From: Planomonospora parontospora
GTDB lineage: Bacteria > Actinomycetota > Actinomycetes > Streptosporangiales > Streptosporangiaceae
NCBI GenBank assembly: GCA_014647935.1
Contig: BMQD01000037.1
Location: forward strand, 1 to 42,132
DNA: 42,132 nt
Reading direction: 5' to 3'
Part shown: one piece after another, positions 16,215 to 22,884 of the stretch
Position numbering within the stretch: the stretch's first letter is position 1
Layout: each line of letters begins with the position of its first letter
Notes under the pieces: generated by a model
The model's input: only the letters and a program-made list of their open reading frames with translations
What the model was told of the DNA's origin: nothing
Databases searched by the model: none
Made by a program: the position numbers and the translations under genes

Positions 16215-17165
16215 ATGCGGGTGCTCGTCACCGGAGGGGCCGGGTTCATCGGGTCGAACCTGGTGGACCGGTTGCTGGCGGACGGTCACGAGGTCGGGGT
16301 CGTGGACGACCTGTCCTCGGGGAGCCGGCGCAACCTGGCCGGGGCGGAGGGGGACCCGCGCTTCAGCCTGCACGAGATGGACATCCTCGACCCCGCGCTG
16401 GCCGGTCTGGCCACCGACTTCCGGCCGGAGGTGGTCTGCCACCTCGCCGCGCAGATCAGCGTGCGCAAGAGCGTGGCGGACCCGGTCCGCGACGCCCGGC
16501 TCAACGTGGAGGGCACCGCCGCGGTCCTGTCCGCCGCCCGCCGGGGCGGCACGCGCAAGGTCGTCTTCGCCTCCTCCGTAGCGGTGTACGGCCGTCCCGC
16601 GGTCATCCCGGTCCCCGGGGACGCCGCGACCGACCCGCGTTCGCCGTACGCCGCCTCGAAGCTGAGCGCGGAGGTCTATCTCGCCGCCTTCAAGGCGCTG
16701 CACGGCATCGACTACACCACCCTGGTGCTCTCCAACGTCTACGGTCCCCGCCAGTCGCCCGAGGGAGAGGCCGGGGTGGTCGCGATCTTCACCGACGCGC
16801 TGCTCAACGGGGCCCCCACCGTGGTCTACGGCGACGGCACGCAGACGCGCGACTACGTCTACATCGACGACGTGGTGGACGGTTTCGCCCGCGCGTGCGG
16901 GGAGGCGGGCGGCGGCGGGCGGTTCAACCTGGGCACCGGGGTGCAGACCACCGACCGGGAGCTGCACACCCTGGTCGCGACGGCGGCCGGGGCGGCCGAC
17001 GAGCCGGGGAGCGCGCCCGCACGACTGGGAGACCTGCCGGCGATGGCGGTCGACCCCGCCCCCGCGGCCGAGGCGCTCGGCTGGCGGCCCCGGACGGATC
17101 TGGCGACCGGGCTGAAGCGCACCGTCGAGTGGGCGATGACCCGCTCCGCGGCCCGGCAGGGATGA
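16215..17165 (+). CDS. NAD-dependent sugar-nucleotide epimerase (GalE-like)
   Basis: An extended short-chain dehydrogenase of 316 residues. NAD-binding TGGAGFIG is at 6-13, the catalytic Ser in ASSVAVYG near 120-121, and the YAASK pair gives Tyr145 and Lys149. SNVYGPRQ and DYVYIDDVV are typical of UDP-glucose 4-epimerase and related UDP-hexose enzymes. The sugar specificity is not resolvable; UDP-galactose or a cell-wall sugar precursor are both reasonable. A Gly/Ala-rich loop near 230 is slightly expanded. The ATG at 16215 has GGGGG upstream. Not obviously linked to the flanking stress genes. Confidence 0.85.
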   Translation: MRVLVTGGAGFIGSNLVDRLLADGHEVGVVDDLSSGSRRNLAGAEGDPRFSLHEMDILDPALAGLATDFRPEVVCHLAAQISVRKSVADPVRDARLNVEGTAAVLSAARRGGTRKVVFASSVAVYGRPAVIPVPGDAATDPRSPYAASKLSAEVYLAAFKALHGIDYTTLVLSNVYGPRQSPEGEAGVVAIFTDALLNGAPTVVYGDGTQTRDYVYIDDVVDGFARACGEAGGGGRFNLGTGVQTTDRELHTLVATAAGAADEPGSAPARLGDLPAMAVDPAPAAEALGWRPRTDLATGLKRTVEWAMTRSAARQG

Positions 17166-17305
17166 CGGCGGACGGCATCCGCGCCGTCCCGTCGGCCAAC
17201 TCCTCGTGCTGGGTTGGTTACGCTTTGCTTGCGATTGCCGGTCCGTCCTGCCGGATCCGATTCGCTTCTGTAGCCTGAGACGCGAAATCAACGTGGAGGC
17301 AGCGC

Positions 17306-17356
17306 ATGTCGAAGGAAACGGTCAGCCGGGCGCACCCGGGGATCTCCTGGACCTGA
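17306..17356 (+). CDS. Tiny ORF, 16 residues, possible leader peptide
   Basis: ATG with GTGGAGG 6 nt upstream encodes MSKETVSRAHPGISWT and stops 24 bp before the GTG of the HD-GYP gene. The ribosome site is better than that of the downstream gene, which itself has almost none, so coupling or attenuation is possible. No family known to me; coding status is unproven. Confidence 0.35.
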   Translation: MSKETVSRAHPGISWT

Positions 17357-17380
17357 ACACGCGCCCGTAGGACCCCTAGG

Positions 17381-18772
17381 GTGGCCGCATTGCGTGGACT
17401 GCCATGGTTTGCCAAGGTCTACCTTGTCGCCGTGATCGGGACGGCCTTCGGGCTGCTCGTCCACGGCGTGGCCGGGAACGGCAGGATCGAGCAGCTCGAA
17501 TGGTCCACCCTGCTGGTGCTGGCCCTGCTGTTCCTGGTGTGCGAGTCGATGCCGACACTCCTCAGTGTCAGGCAGGCCGCGGTCTCGGTCAGTTTCTCGG
17601 CCGCGCTCGCCGCGGTGGTGCTGACGGGTCCCGAAGGCGCGGCGCTCGTCGGCATGACGGCCGTGCTCAGCGTGCGCCCGGGGCTGCCGCTGGTGAAGCG
17701 GCTGTTCAACGGCGCGCAGTTCGCGCTCTGCGGCTACGTGGCGGGCTGGGTCTACGAGAGCCTGCTCGGCCGGCCCGCCGGGGTGCCGGGCGTCGGGGGC
17801 GGCGGAGGCGTCGAGTTCAGCGACCTGATCGTGCCGTTCGCGGGCGCGGCGGCGGTGTTCGTGCCGCTGAACTTCGTGCTGATCGCGCTGGTCCTGGCGG
17901 CGACCGGCCAGGCCGACCAGGTCCCGCTGCGCGGACTGGCCCAGTTCATGGTCTCCTACCTGGGATACGCCACCTTCGGCCTGCTGATCGCCGGGCTCTG
18001 GACGACGGTCAACTCGATCGCCGCGGTGCTGGTGCTGATCCCGCTGTTCGTCGCCCGCTGGGCCTTCGGCCAGTACCTCGCCCAGCAGCGCTCCTACGAC
18101 GCCACGATCGCCGCGCTCTGCCAGGCGGTGGAGACGAAGGACTACTACACCCGCGGACACTGCACCCGCGTCTCCCGGGCCTCGGGGATGATCGCCGAGG
18201 AGATCGGGATGGGCTCGGAGCGGCTGCGCGCGATCCGCTACGCCGGGATGCTCCACGACGTGGGCAAGCTGGGCGTGCCGACGAAGGTGCTGCAGAAGGA
18301 GGGGCCGCTCACCGAGGAGGAGTTCGCCGCCATCCAGCTCCACCCGATGCGGGGACTGGAGATCGTGCGGGGCATCGACTTCCTGGACGAGGCCTTCGCC
18401 GGGATCATGCACCACCACGAGCGGCAGGACGGCAGGGGCTACCCGATGGGGCTGGCCGGTGACGAGATCCCGGAGTTCGCCCGGATCATCGCGGTGGCCG
18501 ACGCCTTCGACGCGATGACCTCCGACCGCTCCTACCGCAACGCGCGGTCGGTCGAGGTCGCCACGGAGGAGCTGCGCAAGGGGGCGGGCGCCCAGTTCGA
18601 CCCGGTCATGGTGAACGCCTTCCTGCGCGCCCTGGACCGCCAGGGGTGGGAACCGCCGTGCAAGGTGGCGGCCCCGCCGGCGGACGCGGCGGAGACCACC
18701 ACCAAGGACCACGACGACCCGACCGCCCCGATCCAGGTGGTGTCGGACGTGACCACGGGGACGGAACGATGA
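17381..18772 (+). CDS. Membrane HD-GYP phosphodiesterase, intact active site
   Basis: A 463-residue protein. The first 230 residues hold about six to seven hydrophobic helices, then a soluble HD-GYP domain follows. All metal and signature residues are present: His260 (TRGHCTRV), His292-Asp293 with Lys296 (LHDVGK), His321, the HHHE cluster 344-347, and GRGYP at 352-355, followed by VADAFDAMT. HD-GYP enzymes hydrolyse cyclic di-GMP or related dinucleotides. The sensory trigger of the membrane part is unknown. The GTG at 17381 has a weak ribosome site. It overlaps the next gene by ATGA. Confidence 0.88.
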   Translation: MAALRGLPWFAKVYLVAVIGTAFGLLVHGVAGNGRIEQLEWSTLLVLALLFLVCESMPTLLSVRQAAVSVSFSAALAAVVLTGPEGAALVGMTAVLSVRPGLPLVKRLFNGAQFALCGYVAGWVYESLLGRPAGVPGVGGGGGVEFSDLIVPFAGAAAVFVPLNFVLIALVLAATGQADQVPLRGLAQFMVSYLGYATFGLLIAGLWTTVNSIAAVLVLIPLFVARWAFGQYLAQQRSYDATIAALCQAVETKDYYTRGHCTRVSRASGMIAEEIGMGSERLRAIRYAGMLHDVGKLGVPTKVLQKEGPLTEEEFAAIQLHPMRGLEIVRGIDFLDEAFAGIMHHHERQDGRGYPMGLAGDEIPEFARIIAVADAFDAMTSDRSYRNARSVEVATEELRKGAGAQFDPVMVNAFLRALDRQGWEPPCKVAAPPADAAETTTKDHDDPTAPIQVVSDVTTGTER

Positions 18773-20049
18773 CGAACACGGCCGCTCTCACGGCCGCGCG
18801 GGCGTTCCGGCGGCTCGACTCCGGGCAGGTCCTGCTCATCTCCGCGGCGGGCCTGATGGCGCTGGCGGGCGTGGCGTACACGGCGGCGGTGGGGCTGGTC
18901 CAGGCCGAGTTCGCCATCGGGTTCGGCGCGCTGATCGCGGCGGGGGAACTGGCCAGGCTCACCATGCCGGGCAACCGGGAGGTGGCTCCGATCGGAGCCG
19001 CCGCGGCGCTCGGCTACACCCTGCTGCTGGACGTGGGGACCACCCGGGCGGAGCATCCCGCCCTGCAGGTCGTCGCGGTGACGGCGGTCGGGATGGTGGC
19101 CGGGGCGCTGCCGCACCTGGCGGTCGGGCGCCCGCCGCAGCTCGACGCGCTGGCCCGCAGGCTCCTCACCGGCTCCCTGCTGGCCATCGCCTACCGCCCG
19201 CTGGCCGAGCCGCTCCGCCTGACGACCCTCCCGCCCGACGGGAGCTGGACGCCCGCGCTGGGCGTGATGACCGCGTTGATCCTGGTGACGGTGCTGGTGG
19301 ACGTGTTGCTGGCGGCCGTCCTGCGGGCGGAGCAGGTGCGCGCCGCGTTCGCGGTGGCCGTCCGCGACGAGCTGCGGATGGCCGCCCCGCTGGGCACCGC
19401 GGTGGCGGCCTCCGGCGTCCTGCTGGCGCTCGCCTCGCACAGCATGGACATGGCCGCACTGCTGGTCTTCGCCGCTCCGCTGCTGGTGACCCAGGTGGCC
19501 TTCCGCAAGTACGCGGGGATCCGGGCCACCTACCTGCAGACCGTGCGGGCGCTCTCGCAGGTGACCGAGGTGGCCGGCTACGTCGAGCCGGGACACTCGC
19601 GCCGGGTGAGCCGCCTGTCGGTCGCCGCCGGGCGGGAACTGGGCATGGCGGAGCCCGAACTGCTGGAGCTGGAGTACGCCGCGCTCATGCACGACATCGG
19701 CCAGCTCTCGCTCCGCGACCCGATCCCCGGCGGCGCGACCGTGCTCACCGACCCGGCGCAGGCGCGCCGCATCGCCGAGCTGGGCGCCGAGGTGATCCGG
19801 CAGACGGGGGTGCTGGACCGGGTGGCGGAGATCGTCCGCCGCCAGTGCGAGCCCTGCGGTACGGCGCCGCCGCTGTCGAGCCGCATCATCAAGGCCGCCA
19901 ACGCCTACGACGACCTGGTCGGCGGCTCCACCGACCGTGACCGGGCGGGGGCCGCGCTGGAACGGCTCCGACTCGGTTCCGGAGTGGAGTACGACCCGGC
20001 CGTCGTCGAGGCGCTGGCGCGGGTCACCGGGCGTCTCGCCCGCTACTGA
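18769..20049 (+). CDS. Membrane HD-domain protein with degenerate HD-GYP site
   Basis: A 426-residue paralogue of the preceding protein with a membrane N-terminus (about 20-245) and a C-terminal HD domain. His276 (PGHSRRV) and His308-Asp309 (MHDIGQ) remain, but the Lys after HD is Gln312, the next His is absent, the HHE cluster reads RRQ and the GYP loop is gone. The NAYDDL segment matches the final helix of the domain. Catalysis is doubtful; a regulatory or binding partner of the intact enzyme is a reasonable inference. The ATG at 18769 overlaps the upstream TGA, so the pair is translationally coupled. Confidence 0.85.
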   Translation: MTNTAALTAARAFRRLDSGQVLLISAAGLMALAGVAYTAAVGLVQAEFAIGFGALIAAGELARLTMPGNREVAPIGAAAALGYTLLLDVGTTRAEHPALQVVAVTAVGMVAGALPHLAVGRPPQLDALARRLLTGSLLAIAYRPLAEPLRLTTLPPDGSWTPALGVMTALILVTVLVDVLLAAVLRAEQVRAAFAVAVRDELRMAAPLGTAVAASGVLLALASHSMDMAALLVFAAPLLVTQVAFRKYAGIRATYLQTVRALSQVTEVAGYVEPGHSRRVSRLSVAAGRELGMAEPELLELEYAALMHDIGQLSLRDPIPGGATVLTDPAQARRIAELGAEVIRQTGVLDRVAEIVRRQCEPCGTAPPLSSRIIKAANAYDDLVGGSTDRDRAGAALERLRLGSGVEYDPAVVEALARVTGRLARY

Positions 20050-20209
20050 TCCGCTCACGAGGTGCGCTCTCACGGCTTGTCGCACCGGGGTTTCCCGCCC
20101 CGCGCATTGTAAGTTTCCTACAGTTCGCGCCGCTGTGATCAGTGGCGTCGGGCGAAAGGCTGTGCCGAGATCTCGGCCATAGGGTGGAGCGGTCGAAAGG
20201 GGCCACTAC

Positions 20210-21550
20210 GTGTTCGAGTCTGTCCTGGTCGCGAACCGAGGCGAAATCGCCCGGCGCGTCATTCGCACGGTCCGCCGCATGGGGGCGAGGGCCATCGCGG
20301 TGTACTCCGAGGCCGACGCGGACCTGCCGTTCGTGAAGGAGGCCGACGAGGCGATCCTGTTGGGTCCCGCCAATCCCGCGCAGAGCTACCTCGACGCGGG
20401 CAAGGTGATCGAGGCCGCCCGCGCCTCCGGCGCGCAGGCGGTCCACCCCGGATACGGCTTCTTCTCCGAGAACGCGGACTTCGCGCGTGCCGTGATCGAC
20501 GCGGGGCTGGTCTGGATCGGCCCCTCGCCCGAGGCGATCGAGCGGATGGGCGACAAGATCAACGCCCGTAACCTGATGGAGGCCGCGGGCGTGCCCGTCG
20601 CCGCCGGGACCAGGGAGCCGGTCACCGACCTGGAGCAGGCCGTGGCCGCCGCGGCCGGGATCGGCTACCCGGTCATGGTGAAGGCGGCCGGTGGCGGCGG
20701 CGGCATCGGGATGGGCGTCGCCCACGACGAGGCGGGGCTGACCAAGGCCTTCGAGACCGCCGCGCGCGCCGCGGCGCGGTTCGGCGGAGCCGAGGGCGGT
20801 CCCGCGATCCTGCTCGAGCGCTACATCGAGCGCGCCCGTCACGTCGAGGTGCAGATCCTCGGTCTCCCGGACGGGAGGGTCGTCGCGCTGGGCGAGCGGG
20901 ACTGCTCGGTGCAGCGCCGCCACCAGAAGGTCGTGGAGGAGACCCCGTCCCCCGGCATCACCCCGGAGCTGCGCGAGCGCATGCTGGCCGCGGCCGTACG
21001 GGCGGGCGAGGCCGTCGGCTATCTGGGCGCCGGGACCGTGGAGTGCCTGGTCGACGCGGACGCGCAGGACTTCGTGTTCCTGGAGATGAACACCAGGCTC
21101 CAGGTCGAGCACCCCGTCACCGAGCTGGTCACCGGCGTGGACCTGGTGGAGCAGCAGCTGCGGATCGCCGCGGGCGAGGCGGTGGACCTGCGGGTGGCCC
21201 CCGCCGGGCACGCGATCGAGTTCCGGGTCTACGCCGAGGACCCCAAGCGGTTCTTCCCCGGACCCGGCAAGATCGACGTGTGGGAGGAGCCGTCCGGGGA
21301 GGGCGTGCGGATCGACTCCGGCTACGCCGCCGGCAACACGGTCACGCCGTTCTACGACCCGCTGATGGCCAAGCTGTGCGTCTTCGGCCGGACGCGGGAC
21401 GAGGCCCTGGAGCGCGCCCGCAAGGCGGTGGCGGGCTTCCTGGTCGAGGGCCCCAAGAACAACCTGCCGTTCTGCGCCGAGCTGCTGGAGCACCCCGAGT
21501 TCGTCTCCGGCGACTACGACACCGGACTGGTGTCCCGTATGAGGGCCTGA
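20210..21550 (+). CDS. accC: Biotin carboxylase subunit (AccC type)
   Basis: Carboxylates the biotin of a carrier protein using ATP and bicarbonate. It has 446 residues, the length of a free AccC subunit and without the C-terminal carrier domain found in most actinobacterial AccA3 proteins. The N-terminal FESVLVANRGEIARRVIRT, the ATP-grasp loop KAAGGGGGIGMG (158-169), RDCSVQRRHQKVVEE and the catalytic EMNTRLQVEHPVTE (292-305) are all intact. The GTG at 20210 has GAAAGGGG upstream. A small biotin carrier follows 141 bp later. No carboxyltransferase gene occurs in the window, so the acceptor substrate is open. Confidence 0.9.
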   Translation: MFESVLVANRGEIARRVIRTVRRMGARAIAVYSEADADLPFVKEADEAILLGPANPAQSYLDAGKVIEAARASGAQAVHPGYGFFSENADFARAVIDAGLVWIGPSPEAIERMGDKINARNLMEAAGVPVAAGTREPVTDLEQAVAAAAGIGYPVMVKAAGGGGGIGMGVAHDEAGLTKAFETAARAAARFGGAEGGPAILLERYIERARHVEVQILGLPDGRVVALGERDCSVQRRHQKVVEETPSPGITPELRERMLAAAVRAGEAVGYLGAGTVECLVDADAQDFVFLEMNTRLQVEHPVTELVTGVDLVEQQLRIAAGEAVDLRVAPAGHAIEFRVYAEDPKRFFPGPGKIDVWEEPSGEGVRIDSGYAAGNTVTPFYDPLMAKLCVFGRTRDEALERARKAVAGFLVEGPKNNLPFCAELLEHPEFVSGDYDTGLVSRMRA

Positions 21551-21691
21551 TCGTTCTGGCACAGTTGGAAGGTGCGGGCGGCGGGCCGGGCACGGAGGAT
21601 CGGGCGCGTACGGCGCGGCATGACTCGTCCCTGCTCCGGCGGAGGCCGGAGCGGGCGCGATCGTTGACAGTGACAGTGATGGGAGTTCCCG

Positions 21692-21904
21692 GTGGCTGAA
21701 GTACGCGCGGAGATGGTGGCGAACGTCTGGAAGGTGCTCGTCAAGGAGGGCGACACCGTGGAGGACGGCGACACCCTGGTCATCCTGGAGTCGATGAAGA
21801 TGGAGATCCCGGTCATCGCGGAGGACGACGGTGTGGTGGCGCAGCTCAAGGTGGCCGAGGGAGACGTCATCCAGGAGGGCGACCTCATCGCCGTCATCGA
21901 GTAG
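21692..21904 (+). CDS. Mini biotin/lipoyl carrier protein (TB7.3-like)
   Basis: A 70-residue protein that is nothing but a biotinyl domain, with ESMKMEI placing the modified Lys at 36 and the flanking hairpin strands complete (GDTVEDGDTLVILE, EGDVIQEGDLIAVIE). M. tuberculosis has a free biotinylated protein of this size, TB7.3, between rshA and pdtaS; the neighbourhood here agrees. The GTG at 21692 has GGGAG 6 nt upstream. It probably serves the adjacent AccC-type enzyme. Confidence 0.9.
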   Translation: MAEVRAEMVANVWKVLVKEGDTVEDGDTLVILESMKMEIPVIAEDDGVVAQLKVAEGDVIQEGDLIAVIE

Positions 21905-21905
21905 C

Positions 21906-21947
21906 CCCCGGCCGGAGCCGCGCCGCGCGGGAGGCGACCGGCCGGGG
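21906..21947. terminator. GC-rich hairpin between carrier and thioesterase
   Basis: CCCCGGCCGG (21906-21915) pairs perfectly with CCGGCCGGGG (21938-21947) around a 22-nt loop. It lies between convergent stop codons and has no T-tract. Likely bidirectional. Confidence 0.45.
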
Positions 21948-21963
21948 TGCGGCGGGTGCGGTC

Positions 21964-22030
21964 GGCGGACGTGCCGGCGAGGGAGCGCTCGCGGTCAGCG
22001 GACGTGCCTGGCGAGGAAGCGCTCGCGGTC
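21964..22030. repeat. Direct copy of the thioesterase 3' end
   Basis: About 33 bp covering the last eleven codons and stop of the thioesterase (21996-22030) recur at 21964-21996, just beyond the stop, with four or five differences. On the minus strand both copies contain GACCGCGAGCGCT followed by CCTCGCC. Confidence 0.75.
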
Positions 22031-22375
22031 GACGACCACGCGCTCGATCGTCCCCGTCGCGACGGTCGCCTGTCCGTCGCGTGCGGTGAAGGCGAAGACC
22101 AGCCGGCGGCCGTCGACCTCGGTGAGCTCGGCGGAGATCTCGACGTGGGCGCCGATCGGGCTGGCCGCCAGGTGCTCCAGGGCGACCCTGGTGCCCACGG
22201 AGGTCTGGCCGGGCCCGAGGACGTCCGCGACCGCCTGGACGGTGGCGCGTTCGGCGAAGGCGAGCAGGCGGGGAGTGCCCAGCACGGGGACGTCGCCGCT
22301 GCCGACCTTCACGGCGGTGTCCTCCTTCTCCACCATGATGAGCAGCCGGGAGCGCAGACCGGGAGCGAGCGTCAT
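21995..22375 (-). CDS. FlK-like hotdog thioesterase
   Basis: A single hotdog domain of 126 residues. A Thr in GTPRLLAFAE, a Glu eight residues on, and a His in ALEHLAASPIG 26 residues later reproduce the Thr-Glu-His spacing of fluoroacetyl-CoA thioesterase FlK (42/50/76). Most actinobacterial relatives are generic acyl-CoA thioesterases, so fluoroacetate resistance is not implied. I start at the ATG at 22375, which lies 7 nt after TATGCT; an ATG at 22387 would add four residues but falls inside that box. Confidence 0.82.
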   Translation of the reverse strand: MTLAPGLRSRLLIMVEKEDTAVKVGSGDVPVLGTPRLLAFAERATVQAVADVLGPGQTSVGTRVALEHLAASPIGAHVEISAELTEVDGRRLVFAFTARDGQATVATGTIERVVVDRERFLARHVR

Positions 22376-22382
22376 GCGCGTC

Positions 22383-22392
22383 AGCATAGGGT
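22383..22392. promoter_or_regulatory. Overlapping divergent -10 boxes
   Basis: AGCATAGGGT holds TATGCT on the minus strand (22388-22383, then 7 nt to the ATG at 22375) and TAGGGT on the plus strand (22387-22392, then 7 nt to the GTG at 22400). The two hexamers share the central TA. Both genes would be leaderless. Confidence 0.6.
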
Positions 22393-22399
22393 CTGAGCC

Positions 22400-22582
22400 G
22401 TGACCTCATACTGCGATCACTGCGGTCTCCCGGCCGATGCGGGCGAGCACGCGTCCTGCCTCGCCGCGCGGGCGATGGAGCCGCCGCGCTACTGCTCCCG
22501 CTGCCGCCGCCGGATGGTGGTCCAAGTGACCCCGCTGGGCTGGTCAGCCCGGTGCGTGGAGCACGGCACGCTCAGCGGATGA
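22400..22582 (+). CDS. bsaP: BsaP-like zinc-binding small protein
   Basis: A 60-residue protein with two Cys pairs near the start (CDHC) and middle (CSRC), then the strongly patterned segment [21 protein letters not shown]. This segment matches what I recall of the actinobacterial biotin synthase auxiliary protein BsaP, a small protein required for BioB activity in mycobacteria and normally encoded beside bioB. Here bioB lies 4 kb away but in the same biotin-related region. The zinc-ribbon-like Cys set could hold zinc or an Fe-S cluster. The GTG at 22400 lies 7 nt after TAGGGT. The gene symbol is tentative. Confidence 0.6.
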   Translation: MTSYCDHCGLPADAGEHASCLAARAMEPPRYCSRCRRRMVVQVTPLGWSARCVEHGTLSG

Positions 22583-22884
22583 CCGGTCCGCGAGCCGCGC
22601 CGGGCCGCTCCGCGGCGGAGGACGCGGGGCTCGCCGTGACCGGCGCCGGGCCCGGCGTGGAGGGGGCGGATTTCCCGTTGCGGACCGGGCCGTCCGACTG
22701 GACGTGGCAAAATATGTAAATACCCCCAAAGTTTGGACTTTTGTGTCATGCTGCCGCTCGTCCCACAGCGAGCGGGCAAACGGCATACAGGCCTTCGTTA
22801 TGCTGCCGTGACGTTGCCGCGATACAAATCCGCTTTGTTGGAGAACCCTGGGGTGGGAGTGGAGAGGGTTACGGGGGAGTAGTC
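22583..22884 (+). promoter_or_regulatory. Kinase upstream region with AT-rich island and hairpin
   Basis: No gene seen. A window of unusually low GC (about 22705-22745, AAAATATGTAAATA and TTTGGACTTTT) is followed by a hairpin TGCCGCTCG / CGAGCGGGCA (22752-22778, one bulged C). The word ATGCTGCCG occurs on each side, at 22748 and about 22800. The promoter is probably here, but I could not fix a -35/-10 pair. Confidence 0.45.
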
